A stretch of 64,000 nt of DNA from JAGRMG01 sp047975215 (GCA_047975215.1 JBKEDD010000126.1:1-64000), one strand, 5' to 3'. Numbered from the stretch's first letter, positions 26,672 to 35,796 are shown. Notes: generated by a model from the letters alone, not told the origin. A program made the numbers and translations.

Positions 26672-26833
26672 TTAACGGTAACCCTCTGATCCTTGGCACG
26701 GTCTGCGGCGCGCGGCGTTCTATGGCCGCGCAACATGTGGAGTGCAAGACCGGATTGTCAATCCGCGTGGTTTCGGCGCAGAATTGGGGCGCGCCGGGGC
26801 GTTGCTGCCCGTGGCCCGGAGGAGGGGACAACG

Positions 26834-27274
26834 ATGCGGATCATCCTGGTTTTCGTCATGCTGCTTGCGTTCGCACCGGAGGCCGGGCGCGCCTGGAGCG
26901 AACCGGCGCGCGGCACCGCCACGCGGTCGGCGCTGATGGATGCGATCCGCCCGCACGCGGAATGGATGCTGGGCGCGCCCGTGGACTTCGTGGTTCACGA
27001 GTTGCGGGTCGCGGGCCCGCTGGCCTTTGCCTCGCTCTGGCCGCAGCGGCCCGGCGGCGGCCAGATCGACCTGCGGACGACACCGGCCTATTACCGCAAC
27101 GAGATGTATCCCGACGACATGGACGGGATCGGCGTGCAGGCGCTTTACTTCCGGTCCGGGCAGACCTGGGTCGCGGTGCATTGGGCGATGGGCGCGACCG
27201 ATGTGTGGTATGCCTATGCGCCGATCTGCGCGGTCTGGCGGCCGGTTATTCCCGAAGCCTGCCAGGGCATGTGA
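26834..27274 (+). CDS. Small secreted protein of unknown function
   Basis: A 146-residue protein with a Sec signal peptide (MRIILVFVMLLAFAPEAGRA) and a compact region rich in Trp and Tyr (WVAVHWAMGATDVWYAYAPI), ending VIPEACQGM. It has two cysteines near the C terminus (CAVW, EACQ), a possible disulfide. ATG 26834 follows a GGAGGGG site; the frame from 26693 is an unlikely extension. I do not recognise the family. It lies between the divergent topA and the convergent dprA. Confidence 0.72.
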   Translation: MRIILVFVMLLAFAPEAGRAWSEPARGTATRSALMDAIRPHAEWMLGAPVDFVVHELRVAGPLAFASLWPQRPGGGQIDLRTTPAYYRNEMYPDDMDGIGVQALYFRSGQTWVAVHWAMGATDVWYAYAPICAVWRPVIPEACQGM

Positions 27275-27298
27275 CCGGCGCGCTTGCCGCCGCCCGGG

Positions 27299-28441
27299 TC
27301 ATGTGACGAGCGACAATAGCCCGCCCGCCTGCCGGTTGATGCGGCCGTCGAGTTCAAGATCGACCAGCGCCGGGGCGACCTGGCCGGGCGGCACCGCGAG
27401 GTCGCGAATCAACTGGTCCTCGGCGGTGGGCGAGGGGCCGAGGCGTGCGAGGATTTCCTGGTGAAGCGCCGCGGTTTCACGCAGGTCGCGCCGCTCTGGT
27501 GGCGGCGGCGGCAGGTCGCTCAGAAGATCGCGCGCGGGTGCCGGTGCCGGGGTGGGCAGCGCCGCGATCACGTCGGCGGCGTTGCGCACCAGTTGCGCGC
27601 CGTCACGGATCAGCATGTTGCAGCCCGCCGCGCGCGCGTCCCGCGGGTGCCCCGGCACGGCCAGCACCTCGCGCCCCTGGTCCAGCGCGTCGCGGGCGGT
27701 GATGAGGCTGCCCGACTTCGCCGCCGCCTCGACCACCACGACGGCGCGGGCAAGGCCCGAAATGATGCGGTTGCGGGCCGGAAAGTGCCGTGCCATCGGC
27801 GCCAGCCCCATCGGCTGTTCCGAAATCCGCACGCCCTGTTGCGCGATGTCATGGGCTAGGCCGGCATTCTCGGTCGGGTAGATCACGTCGGCGCCGCCGG
27901 CCATGACCGCGACGGTACCCGTCTTCAGCGCCGCCAGATGCGCCGCCGCATCGACGCCCCGCGCCAGGCCCGAGACCACGACGAACCCCCCGGCGCCCAG
28001 ATCGTGCGCCAGGGCGCGCGCCATCCGCGTACCCAGCGACGAGGCATTGCGCGCGCCCACGAGCGCGATCATCGGGCGCGCCAGCAGCGCGGTGTCGCCG
28101 ATCGCCCACAACAGCGGCGGCGCGTCCGCGATTTCAGAGAGCGGTTCGGGATAGTCCGGCGCCCCAAGGCACAAAAGCCGCGCATTGGCGGCTTTTGCGG
28201 CCTTGATTTCGGCAGTCACCACGCCGGCAGGGCATATTTCGTACCCGTCGACTCCGGCGGCGCGCGCCACTTCGGGCAGCGCGGCCAGCGCGTTCTGCGC
28301 CGTGCCATGCTCGGCCAGAAGGCGGTGGAACGTGGCCACCCCGACCCGGCGCGAGCGCAACAGGCGAAGCCACGAGAACCGGTCTTCTTCCGTGGTGGGT
28401 GGGAGTGGGGGGTGAGTGGAAGAATGGTGTTCTCCGGTCAT
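27299..28441 (-). CDS. dprA: DNA-processing protein DprA
   Basis: A 380-residue protein with an N-terminal SAM-like region (SWLRLLRSRRVGVATFHRLL), the Rossmann-fold DprA core (IALVGARNASSLGTRMARAL, VVSGLARGVDAAAHLAAL, FPARNRIISGLARAVVVVEA, KSGSLITARDALDQGREVLA) and a C-terminal winged helix (PTAEDQLIRDLAVPPGQVAP). DprA loads RecA onto incoming single-stranded DNA during transformation. Here it is a lone gene; no other competence gene is in the window. Confidence 0.94.
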   Translation of the reverse strand: MTGEHHSSTHPPLPPTTEEDRFSWLRLLRSRRVGVATFHRLLAEHGTAQNALAALPEVARAAGVDGYEICPAGVVTAEIKAAKAANARLLCLGAPDYPEPLSEIADAPPLLWAIGDTALLARPMIALVGARNASSLGTRMARALAHDLGAGGFVVVSGLARGVDAAAHLAALKTGTVAVMAGGADVIYPTENAGLAHDIAQQGVRISEQPMGLAPMARHFPARNRIISGLARAVVVVEAAAKSGSLITARDALDQGREVLAVPGHPRDARAAGCNMLIRDGAQLVRNAADVIAALPTPAPAPARDLLSDLPPPPPERRDLRETAALHQEILARLGPSPTAEDQLIRDLAVPPGQVAPALVDLELDGRINRQAGGLLSLVT

Positions 28442-28575
28442 CCGTCGCTCCGCCGTGTTGCGAAAACCGGTTTAGACCGCGCTTAGTTAACGGCAGGTGA
28501 ATCGCAGGCGGCAAACCGCAGATTTCTTCGCGGGAACTTTTCCGGGGCGGTCGGGTGCAGCCGCGGGCCGCGCCG

Positions 28576-29997
28576 TCAGACCGCCGAGCCGCCCACCGTC
28601 AGCCCGTCGATCAGCACCGTCGGCTGGCCGACGCCCACGGGCACCCACTGCCCGTCCTTGCCGCAATTGCCCATACCCGGATCAAGCGCCATGTCGTTGC
28701 CCAGCGCCCGGATTCCGCGCAGGGCCGTCGCGCCGTCGCCGATCAGCGTCGCGCCCTTCACGGGCGCGCCGACGCGGCCGTTCTTCACGCGATAGGCTTC
28801 GGTGCAGGAAAACACGAACTTGCCGTTGGTGATGTCGACCTGGCCGCCGCCAAAGCCCACGGCCCAGATGCCGTCCTTGATATCGGCGACGATGTCGCCC
28901 GGGTTGGCGTCGCCACCCAGCATCATCGTGTTGGTCATGCGCGGCATCGGCTTGTGGGCATAGGATTGCCGCCGCCCGTTGCCGGTGGGGGCCATTCCCA
29001 TCAGCCGTGCGTTCTGCCGGTCCTGCATCAGGCCGACGAGAATGCCGTCCTCGATCAGCACGGTGCGCCCGCCGGGCGTGCCTTCGTCATCGACGCTGAT
29101 CGAGCCGCGCCGGTCCGGTATCGTGCCGTCGTCCAGCACCGTAACGCCGCGCGCCGCAACCTGCTGCCCCATCAGCCCGGCAAATGCTGAACTGCCCTTG
29201 CGGTTGAAATCGCCCTCAAGACCGTGCCCCACGGCCTCGTGCAGCAGGATGCCGGGCCAGCCGGGGCCGAGCGCCACCTCCATCACGCCGGCCGGGGCCG
29301 GTTCGGCGCCCAGATTGACCAGCGCGATGCGCAGCGCCTCGCGGGTTCTGGCCTGCCAGTCCGCCGGGTCGATCAGCCCGTCAAGCCCGATTCTCCCGCC
29401 GCCGCCGGCGGTTCCGGTCTCGCGCCGGCCGTTCTCTTCCACGATAACCGAGACGTTGACGCGGGTCAGCGGGCGGATATCGCCGACCTGTACGCCGTCG
29501 GGGCGCAGGATCGCGACCTCCTGCAACGAGGCCGCGAGCACCGCCGAAACCTGCACGACGCGGGGGTCGAGATCGCGGGCAAAGGCGTCGATGGCGCGCA
29601 GCGTGTCGATCTTGACGGCAAACCCGGTGCCGGCGATCGGGTCGCCGTCGCCATATAGCCGCCGGTTGGTGGGTGCCGGCGCATCGGCCAGCGTGCCGCC
29701 GCCGTCGCCAACCGCCAGCCGCGCGGTTTCGGCGGCGCGTTTCAGCGACGCGATCGAGACATCGGTTGAATGGGCATAGCCCGCGACCTCGCCCAGAACC
29801 GCGCGCAGGCCAAACCCTTCGGATGCGTCGTAGGAGGCCGAGCGCAGGCGGCCGTCATCGAACACCAGCGTTTCGGACTTGCACCGTTCCACGAACAGTT
29901 CGCCATCCTCGGCGCCGGCGGTGGCCGCCTTCAGGATGCGATTCGCCTGCTCCAGCGGCAACGTGGTGTCGAAAGGGCGGAAAGGGGCGGACGCCAT
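28576..29997 (-). CDS. tldD: Metalloprotease TldD
   Basis: A 473-residue protein of the TldD/TldE family; the heterodimer with TldE (PmbA) is a zinc protease that trims peptides and modified antibiotics such as microcin B17. The metal motif HEAVGHGLEGDFNR near residue 260 is intact, and SVDDEGTPGGRTVLIEDG and QSYAHKPMPRMTNTMM are family segments. ATG 29997 (MASAPFRPFDTTLP) is chosen; the frame to 30078 reads through the FNR boxes. TldE is not in the window. Divergent from ctaC. Confidence 0.94.
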   Translation of the reverse strand: MASAPFRPFDTTLPLEQANRILKAATAGAEDGELFVERCKSETLVFDDGRLRSASYDASEGFGLRAVLGEVAGYAHSTDVSIASLKRAAETARLAVGDGGGTLADAPAPTNRRLYGDGDPIAGTGFAVKIDTLRAIDAFARDLDPRVVQVSAVLAASLQEVAILRPDGVQVGDIRPLTRVNVSVIVEENGRRETGTAGGGGRIGLDGLIDPADWQARTREALRIALVNLGAEPAPAGVMEVALGPGWPGILLHEAVGHGLEGDFNRKGSSAFAGLMGQQVAARGVTVLDDGTIPDRRGSISVDDEGTPGGRTVLIEDGILVGLMQDRQNARLMGMAPTGNGRRQSYAHKPMPRMTNTMMLGGDANPGDIVADIKDGIWAVGFGGGQVDITNGKFVFSCTEAYRVKNGRVGAPVKGATLIGDGATALRGIRALGNDMALDPGMGNCGKDGQWVPVGVGQPTVLIDGLTVGGSAV

Positions 29998-30015
29998 GGG
30001 CCGGAACCTCGTTTT

Positions 30016-30029
30016 TTGATCGAAGTCAA
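30016..30029. promoter_or_regulatory. FNR-family box, imperfect (TTGAT-CGAA-GTCAA)
   Basis: One mismatch to the TTGAT-N4-ATCAA dyad recognised by FNR/CRP-family oxygen or nitric-oxide sensors. It lies 19 bases before the tldD start and 24 bases (centre to centre) from a second, perfect box, in the tldD-ctaC divergent region. Confidence 0.65.
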
Positions 30030-30039
30030 ACGGCGCAAT

Positions 30040-30053
30040 TTGATCTAAATCAA
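30040..30053. promoter_or_regulatory. FNR-family box, perfect (TTGAT-CTAA-ATCAA)
   Basis: An exact match to the FNR consensus dyad TTGAT-N4-ATCAA. Relative to the candidate ctaC -10 at 30102-30107 its centre falls at about -67. An FnrP/NnrR-type factor here could switch aa3 oxidase expression in response to oxygen; the direction of the effect is not visible from sequence. Confidence 0.75.
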
Positions 30054-30079
30054 AAAAGCATCCGTTTGAGACGAGCATT

Positions 30080-30107
30080 TTGCTTTAACTGGTACTCGGA
30101 ATATGAT
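30080..30107 (+). promoter_or_regulatory. Candidate promoter of ctaC
   Basis: TTGCTT (30080-30085) and TATGAT (30102-30107) are separated by 16 bases and lie about 107 bases before the ctaC ATG. The -10 has five of six consensus bases. The two FNR-type boxes lie upstream. Identification is by eye only. Confidence 0.5.
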
Positions 30108-30213
30108 TGTTAAGATGGCAATGACAACAGGGCCGGCGCCAAAATCCGCGCGTTCGCAAGCGGATTGCGTGTCGGCGGCGAAGTCCAACGCGACCAACCG
30201 ATCAGGACGGACC

Positions 30214-31080
30214 ATGAAGACCACATTGACGCTGACGGGCCTGCTTACGGCCATTTCGACCATGCCAGCCCTGGCACAAGACGGGCTGGAGATCATTGGC
30301 AAGCCGGTGCCCGGCGGCATCGGGTTTCAGCCCGCCGCCACATCGCTGGCGCGCGGGCTGCATTCGCTGGACCATCTCGTTCTGGTGATCATCACGCTGA
30401 TCTGCATCCTGGTCGTGGGGCTGATCGCCATCGTGATCCTGCGCTACAACCGGCGCGCGAACCCCAATCCGGCATCGTTTACCCACAACACGCCGGTCGA
30501 AATCGTCTGGACGATCGGCCCGATCCTGATTCTGGTGCTGATCGGTTCGTTCTCGTTGCCCGAACTGTTCCGACAGCAGGAAATTCCCGATGGCGACGTC
30601 ACGATCAAGGTGACGGGCAACCAGTGGTACTGGAGCTACGAATATGTCGACGAAGGCTTTGGTTTCGACAGCTTCCTGATCGGCAGCGGCAAGGTGCTGA
30701 CGCCCGAGGTCGAACAGGAACTGGTCGACGCCGGCTATTCGCGCGACGAATTCCTGCTGGCAACCGACACCGCGGTCGTGGTTCCCGTGGGCAAGATCAT
30801 CGTGATGCAGGTCACGGGATCGGACGTGATCCATTCCTGGACCATCCCGGCCTTTGGCGTGAAGCAGGACGCGGTGCCGGGGCGCCTGGCGCAGCTCTGG
30901 TTCGAGGCGGAGCGGGAAGGCATCTATTTCGGCCAGTGTTCGGAGCTTTGCGGCAAGGATCACGCCTATATGCCGATCACGGTCAAGGTCGTCAGCCAGG
31001 AGGAATATGACGAGTGGCTGACGGGGGCGAAGGAAGAATATGCCGGCATCGCGCCGGATTACCGGGTGGCATCGAAGTAA
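30214..31080 (+). CDS. ctaC: Cytochrome c oxidase subunit II
   Basis: A 288-residue CuA subunit of the aa3-type oxidase. Signal peptide MKTTLTLTGLLTAISTMPALA, two membrane helices (LVLVIITLICILVVGLIAIV, VWTIGPILILVLIGSFSLPE), the aromatic cluster GNQWYWSYEY and the CuA ligands in DVIHSW and CSELCGKDHAYM. It accepts electrons from cytochrome c in the periplasm. ATG 30214 is preferred to the extended frame at 30103. First gene of ctaC-ctaB-small gene-ctaG-ctaE; the subunit I gene (ctaD) is elsewhere, as usual in this family. Confidence 0.96.
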   Translation: MKTTLTLTGLLTAISTMPALAQDGLEIIGKPVPGGIGFQPAATSLARGLHSLDHLVLVIITLICILVVGLIAIVILRYNRRANPNPASFTHNTPVEIVWTIGPILILVLIGSFSLPELFRQQEIPDGDVTIKVTGNQWYWSYEYVDEGFGFDSFLIGSGKVLTPEVEQELVDAGYSRDEFLLATDTAVVVPVGKIIVMQVTGSDVIHSWTIPAFGVKQDAVPGRLAQLWFEAEREGIYFGQCSELCGKDHAYMPITVKVVSQEEYDEWLTGAKEEYAGIAPDYRVASK

Positions 31081-31117
31081 GGCGCGGGGCACGCGCGGTC
31101 ACGGCACGGGAAGGCGG

Positions 31118-32056
31118 ATGAGCGACATCAGCATCAGCAGCATCGGCGAGGACGACGCCGGTTTCGGCGACTACTTCGCCCTGCTCAAGCCGCGGGTGAT
31201 GTCGCTCGTGGTGTTCACCGCGCTGGTCGGGTTGATGGCGGCCCCGGTGCAGGTGCATCCGCTGATCGGGTTCTGCGCGATCCTGTTCATCGCCATTGGT
31301 GGCGGTGCGTCGGGTGCACTGAACATGTGGTGGGATGCCGATATCGACCGGATCATGACCCGTACCCGCAAGCGTCCGATTCCGTCGGGCCGCGTGCAGC
31401 CGGGCGAGGCACTGTCGCTGGGGCTGGGTCTGGCCGGGCTTTCGGTTGTGATGCTAGCCCTCGCAACCAACTGGTTCGCGGGCGCATTCCTTGCCTTCAC
31501 GATCTTCTTCTATGTCGTGATCTACTCGATGTGGCTGAAACGCTCGACTCCGCAGAATATCGTGATCGGCGGGGCCGCCGGGGCATTCCCGCCGGTGATC
31601 GGCTGGGTCGCGGCGACCGGCGGCATGGCGGTGGAACCCTGGCTGATGTTCGCGCTGATCTTCATGTGGACGCCGCCGCATTTCTGGGCGCTGGCACTGT
31701 TCATGCGGTCCGACTACGACGATGCGGGCGTGCCGATGCTGACCGTGACCCATGGCCGCCGCGCTACGCGGGTGCATATTCTCGTCTATACCGTGCTGCT
31801 GGCGGCGCTGGCGCTGGGCGCGGCGTTTTCCGGCATCGGCGGGCCGGTCTACCTGACCGTTTCGGCGGTGATGAACCTGCTGTTCCTGCACGGCGCCTGG
31901 CGCATATGGAAACGCAACGAATCTGCGGCCGAAGCGGACAATTTCCACTGCGAAAAGCGGTTCTTCCGGCTGTCGCTGCTGTATCTGTTCCTGCATTTCG
32001 GCGCCATTCTCGCCGAGGCGCTGCTGCGCCCCTGGGGACTGGGGGGCTGGGGATGA
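31118..32056 (+). CDS. ctaB: Protoheme IX farnesyltransferase (heme O synthase)
   Basis: A 312-residue UbiA-family prenyltransferase with about nine hydrophobic helices. Conserved loops: LLKPRVMSLVVFTALVG, NMWWDADIDRIMTRTRKRP (Asp-rich prenyl site) and WTPPHFWALALFMRSDYDDAG. It converts heme B to heme O for the aa3 oxidase. ATG 31118 has a GGAAGGCGG site, 37 bases after ctaC. Its stop overlaps the next small gene (ATGA). Confidence 0.95.
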   Translation: MSDISISSIGEDDAGFGDYFALLKPRVMSLVVFTALVGLMAAPVQVHPLIGFCAILFIAIGGGASGALNMWWDADIDRIMTRTRKRPIPSGRVQPGEALSLGLGLAGLSVVMLALATNWFAGAFLAFTIFFYVVIYSMWLKRSTPQNIVIGGAAGAFPPVIGWVAATGGMAVEPWLMFALIFMWTPPHFWALALFMRSDYDDAGVPMLTVTHGRRATRVHILVYTVLLAALALGAAFSGIGGPVYLTVSAVMNLLFLHGAWRIWKRNESAAEADNFHCEKRFFRLSLLYLFLHFGAILAEALLRPWGLGGWG

Positions 32057-32217
32057 GCCTGAAGGCGACCCATGATCTGCACCGGCGCCGTTTCGGGCGC
32101 AACCTGGGCGTCGGCCTGGCACTGGCCGCTTTCATCGTGCTGGTGTTCGGGCTGACCATCGTCAAGATGCCGCGCGGCGATCTGCTGGCGCCGGTCGCGA
32201 CCGAGGCAGCGGACTGA
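32053..32217 (+). CDS. Small single-helix membrane protein in the oxidase operon (CtaF/CoxF-like)
   Basis: A 54-residue protein too short for routine ORF calling. It starts MSLKATHDLHRRRFGRNLG, then has one membrane helix (VGLALAAFIVLVFGLTIVK) and a short tail ending TEAAD. The start overlaps the ctaB stop (ATGA) and the stop overlaps the ctaG start (TGATG), which strongly supports translation. Equivalent tiny proteins sit between ctaB and ctaG in related operons; a role in oxidase assembly is inferred from position. Confidence 0.85.
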   Translation: MSLKATHDLHRRRFGRNLGVGLALAAFIVLVFGLTIVKMPRGDLLAPVATEAAD

Positions 32218-32792
32218 TGGCGATGTCGCAAATCAACAGGACCGCCATCAGGCTGGTCGGCGTCGTGGTCGTTATGGGCGCGCTGGCCTGGGCCGCGATC
32301 CCGCTTTATGACCTGTTCTGCCGCGTGACCGGGTTTGGCGGCACCCCCGGCGTGGCCGAGGCGGGATCGGAACGGATTCTGGACCGGACGGTGAAGATTC
32401 GCTTTGATGCGTCGCGTGAGCGCGGCATGCCCTGGGAGTTTCGGCCCGTGGCGCGCCAGATGGAATTGCGAATCGGCGAAAGCGGCCTGGCCTTCTATGA
32501 GGCCCATAACCCGACCGACCGCGCCGTTGCGGGGCAGGCATCCTATAACGTGACCCCCTATGCGGCGGGCGGTTACTTCCAGAAGATCGAATGCTTCTGC
32601 TTTACCGAGCAGGTGCTGGCGCCGGGTGAGCGGGTGCTGATGCCGGTGACGTTCTTCGTCGATCCCGGTATCGTTGACGACCCGGAGGCGAAATACCTGC
32701 ATACGATCACGCTGTCATACACGTTTCACGAAATCGACCTGCCCGAAGGCTATGCTTTGCTTGACGGCGGGACGGACAAGAACCTGAATTGA
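32217..32792 (+). CDS. ctaG: Cytochrome c oxidase assembly protein CtaG (Cox11)
   Basis: A 191-residue copper chaperone for the CuB site of subunit I. One N-terminal helix (LVGVVVVMGALAWAAIPLYD), then the Cox11 core with PWEFRPVARQMELRIGE, TDRAVAGQASYNVTPYAAG and the copper-binding CFCFTEQVL. ATG 32217 shares its A with the preceding stop codon; an ATG 6 bases on is an alternative. Cytoplasmic membrane, periplasmic domain. Confidence 0.95.
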   Translation: MAMSQINRTAIRLVGVVVVMGALAWAAIPLYDLFCRVTGFGGTPGVAEAGSERILDRTVKIRFDASRERGMPWEFRPVARQMELRIGESGLAFYEAHNPTDRAVAGQASYNVTPYAAGGYFQKIECFCFTEQVLAPGERVLMPVTFFVDPGIVDDPEAKYLHTITLSYTFHEIDLPEGYALLDGGTDKNLN

Positions 32793-32815
32793 GCCAAAAG
32801 GCGAGGGACACTGAC

Positions 32816-33628
32816 ATGGCACATGCCAAGAACCACGACTATCACATTCTGGCGCCCTCGATCTGGCCGTTCATCGGCGCGGTCGGCGGGTTCGTCATGC
32901 TGTTCGGCGCCGTGCTGTGGATGCACGGCATCACCGCCTGGATGTTCTGGATCGGCGTGGTGGCGGTTCTCTACACCATGTTCGCCTGGTGGAGCGAAGT
33001 GGTGCGCGAGGCCAATTCCGGCGATCATACGCCGGTGGTGCGCATCGGGCTGCGCTACGGGTTCATTCTTTTCATCACGTCCGAGGTGATGTTCTTCGCC
33101 GCCTGGTTCTGGTCGATCTTCAAGCACACGCTTTATCCGATGGCCGAATACATGGGCACCGAATATGTGCCGCCGGTGATTCATCCGGTCGATGCCTTCC
33201 ACATTCCGCTGCTCAATACCGTGATCCTGCTGCTGTCGGGCTGTGCCGTGACCTGGGCGCATTACGGGCTGGTGCATGCCAATGACCGCAAGGTACTGAT
33301 CAACGGGCTGGCCATCGGCATCGTTCTGGGGATCGCGTTCACCGCGTTGCAGGCCTATGAATACGGGTTCCTGCTGAACAGCGAAGGATGGACCTTCGGC
33401 GGCGATCAGTTCTATTCCAACTTCTTCATGGCCACCGGGTTTCACGGCGCGCATGTGATCATCGGCACGATCTTCCTGATCGTCTGCCTGCTGCGCGCCA
33501 TCAAGGGCGATTTCACGCCCGAACGCCATGTCGGCTTCGAGACGGCGGCCTGGTACTGGCACTTCGTCGATGTGGTGTGGCTGTTCCTGTTCTTTGCCGT
33601 CTATCTCTGGGCGTCGTCGGCGGTCTGA
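32816..33628 (+). CDS. ctaE: Cytochrome c oxidase subunit III
   Basis: A 270-residue seven-helix subunit III. Family segments: YHILAPSIWPFIGAVGGF, FILFITSEVMFFAAWFW, TGFHGAHVIIGTIFLIVCLL and the C-terminal AWYWHFVDVVWLFLFFAVYL. It stabilises proton pumping by the aa3 oxidase. ATG 32816 is preferred to the start at 32789, giving MAHAKNHDYHIL. Followed by a strong GC hairpin before surf1. Confidence 0.96.
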   Translation: MAHAKNHDYHILAPSIWPFIGAVGGFVMLFGAVLWMHGITAWMFWIGVVAVLYTMFAWWSEVVREANSGDHTPVVRIGLRYGFILFITSEVMFFAAWFWSIFKHTLYPMAEYMGTEYVPPVIHPVDAFHIPLLNTVILLLSGCAVTWAHYGLVHANDRKVLINGLAIGIVLGIAFTALQAYEYGFLLNSEGWTFGGDQFYSNFFMATGFHGAHVIIGTIFLIVCLLRAIKGDFTPERHVGFETAAWYWHFVDVVWLFLFFAVYLWASSAV

Positions 33629-33675
33629 ACCGCGCCGCCGCGGCCTCCGGGGCGTGGCCGGATCAATTCGAAACG

Positions 33676-33703
33676 GGGCGCGCGGGATCAGGCCCGCGCG
33701 CCC
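33676..33703 (+). terminator. Stem-loop after ctaE
   Basis: GGGCGCGCGGG (33676-33686) and CCCGCGCGCCC (33693-33703) form a perfect 11-bp stem with a 6-base loop, followed by TTG only. It lies between ctaE and surf1 and probably separates or attenuates the two transcription units rather than terminating fully. Confidence 0.6.
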
Positions 33704-33730
33704 TTGCCATTGCCGAGGACAGTCGCCGCA

Positions 33731-34411
33731 ATGCGTACCATCCTGTTTGCGATCGTCCTGGGCGTGACCGGCTTTGCCGTGCTGGCGGCGCTGGGGGCCT
33801 GGCAGGTGCAGCGCCTGTCCTGGAAACAAGGCGTGCTGGCCGCGATCGAGGCCCGCGTATCCGCCGACCCGGTGCCGCTGCCGGCATCGCCCGATCCGCG
33901 GGCCGACCGTTTCCTGCCGGTGCGGGTGGCGGGTGCGATGTTGCCCGGTGAAATCCGTGTTCTGGTGTCGCGCAAGATGGTCGGCGCGGGATACCGCATC
34001 ATCGCGCCCTACGAGACCGATAGCGGGCGGCGCATCCTGATCGACCGCGGCTTCGTTCCGGCCGCGGACGGCACCGCCCCGCGCGCCACCGGGCCCATGC
34101 AAATCGCCGGAAATCTGCACTGGCCCGACGAGATCGACGCGTTCACCCCCGAACCCGACCGCGCGGAAAACATCTGGTTCGCCCGTGATGTTGCGATGCT
34201 GGCCGATGAACTGGGCACCGAACCGGTGCTGATCGTCGCCAGGTCGAGAACCGATCCGGGTGTGACGCCATTGCCGGTGGACACCGCCGGCATTCCGAAC
34301 GATCACTTTGCCTATGCGGTCACATGGTTCGGCCTGGCGCTGGTCTGGGCGGGGATGACCGGCTATTTTCTGTGGCGCAATCGCGCCCGCAACCGAAGTG
34401 ATGCGAAATGA
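33731..34411 (+). CDS. SURF1-family cytochrome oxidase assembly protein
   Basis: A 226-residue protein with helices at both ends (ILFAIVLGVTGFAVLAALGA near the N terminus and AVTWFGLALVWAGMTGYFLW at the C terminus) and the SURF1 motifs GAWQVQRLSWK and IDRGFVP. It takes part in heme a insertion or stability of subunit I. ATG 33731 matches the family start. The stop overlaps the thrC start (ATGA), so it is coupled with a biosynthetic gene. Confidence 0.9.
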   Translation: MRTILFAIVLGVTGFAVLAALGAWQVQRLSWKQGVLAAIEARVSADPVPLPASPDPRADRFLPVRVAGAMLPGEIRVLVSRKMVGAGYRIIAPYETDSGRRILIDRGFVPAADGTAPRATGPMQIAGNLHWPDEIDAFTPEPDRAENIWFARDVAMLADELGTEPVLIVARSRTDPGVTPLPVDTAGIPNDHFAYAVTWFGLALVWAGMTGYFLWRNRARNRSDAK

Positions 34412-35796
34412 AATACATCTCGACCCGGGGCACCGCGCCGGAACTGACATTCGAAGATGCGATGCTGACCGGGCTGGCCCGCGACGGCGGCCTTTATGTG
34501 CCCGCGACCATCCCGCAGATGTGTGCGCCGGAGATCGCCGCGCTGTCCGGGCTGAGCTATGAGGAAACCGCATTCGGGGTGATGCGCCCCTTTGTCGGCG
34601 ACGCCTTTGGTGACGATGAATTCGCCGGCATAATCGAACGCGCCTACGCGGGTTTCGGCCATGCGGCGCGGGCGCCGCTGGTACAGCTTGCGCCGAACCA
34701 TTTCCTGCTGGAGCTGTTTCACGGCCCGACGCTGGCGTTCAAGGATTTCGCCATGCAGATCATCGGCCAGATGTTTCAGGCGGCTCTGGAACGCCGGGGC
34801 GAGAGGGTCTGCATCGTCGGGGCCACCAGCGGCGACACCGGCTCGGCCGCGATCGAGGCGTTCCGGGGGCTGGATGCGGTGGACGTTTTCATCCTGTTTC
34901 CGCATGGCCGGGTCAGCGAGGTGCAGCGCCGCCAGATGACGACGCCCGGCGATGCAAACGTGCACGCGCTGGCGCTGGATGGCGACTTCGACGATTGCCA
35001 GGCGCGCGTCAAGGACATGTTCAACGACTTCGCCTTTCGCGACGCGGTCGGGCTGGCCGGGGTCAACAGCATCAACTGGGCGCGGGTGCTGGCGCAGGTG
35101 GTCTATTACTTCTCGTCGGCGGTATCGCTGGGGGCGCCGCACCGCCCCGTCAGCTTTACCGTGCCGACCGGCAATTTCGGCGACATCTTCGCAGGCTACG
35201 TTGCACGCCGGATGGGCCTGCCCATCGAACGGCTGGTGGTTGCCACCAACCAGAACGACATTCTGCACCGTTGCCTGAACGGGCAGGGGTATTTCAAGGG
35301 GGACACGGTCGCTTCGGTCAGCCCGTCGATGGACATACAGGTCAGTTCGAATTTCGAACGCGCATTGTTTTATGCCTACGGCGAGGACGGCGCGGCGGTG
35401 GCGCAGTTGATGGAAGAACTGAAGCAGGGCGGTTTCAACGTAAGCCAGGGCGCCTTGCAGGCGTTGCAGGAACAGTTCGCTTCGGGCCGCGCGTCCGAGG
35501 ACGAAACCCTTGCCACCATCGCCGCGACGCTGAAATCCAGTGGCCAGCTGGTTTGCCCGCACAGCGCCGTCGGCCTGAAGGTCGCCGAGGAGATGCGTCA
35601 GCAGGACGTGCCGATGATAACGCTGGCAACGGCGCATCCCGCCAAGTTTCCCGATGCGGTGCAGCAGGCAAGCGGGGTGCACCCGCCCCTTCCCCCGCGC
35701 ATGGCCAGCCTGTATGAGATGCCCGAGCGGCTGACCCGGATCGCCAACGACCTGGGTGCCATCGAAGACCATATCAGGGGGCATATCGGCAATTGA
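34408..35796 (+). CDS. thrC: Threonine synthase
   Basis: A 462-residue PLP enzyme converting O-phosphohomoserine to threonine. The N terminus MKYISTRGTAPELTFEDAML, the PLP lysine in TLAFKDFAMQ near residue 113 and the glycine loop GATSGDTGSAAIEAF are clear, as is TVPTGNFGDIFAGYVARRMG. Overlaps surf1 and the following M16 peptidase gene by 4 bases each, so translation is coupled through the three genes. Confidence 0.96.
   Translation: MKYISTRGTAPELTFEDAMLTGLARDGGLYVPATIPQMCAPEIAALSGLSYEETAFGVMRPFVGDAFGDDEFAGIIERAYAGFGHAARAPLVQLAPNHFLLELFHGPTLAFKDFAMQIIGQMFQAALERRGERVCIVGATSGDTGSAAIEAFRGLDAVDVFILFPHGRVSEVQRRQMTTPGDANVHALALDGDFDDCQARVKDMFNDFAFRDAVGLAGVNSINWARVLAQVVYYFSSAVSLGAPHRPVSFTVPTGNFGDIFAGYVARRMGLPIERLVVATNQNDILHRCLNGQGYFKGDTVASVSPSMDIQVSSNFERALFYAYGEDGAAVAQLMEELKQGGFNVSQGALQALQEQFASGRASEDETLATIAATLKSSGQLVCPHSAVGLKVAEEMRQQDVPMITLATAHPAKFPDAVQQASGVHPPLPPRMASLYEMPERLTRIANDLGAIEDHIRGHIGN

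Noticed and set aside
32750..34573. 607-codon minus-strand open frame opposite ctaE and surf1
   Set aside because: Antisense shadow of well-supported oxidase genes; His/Arg/Asp-rich translation.
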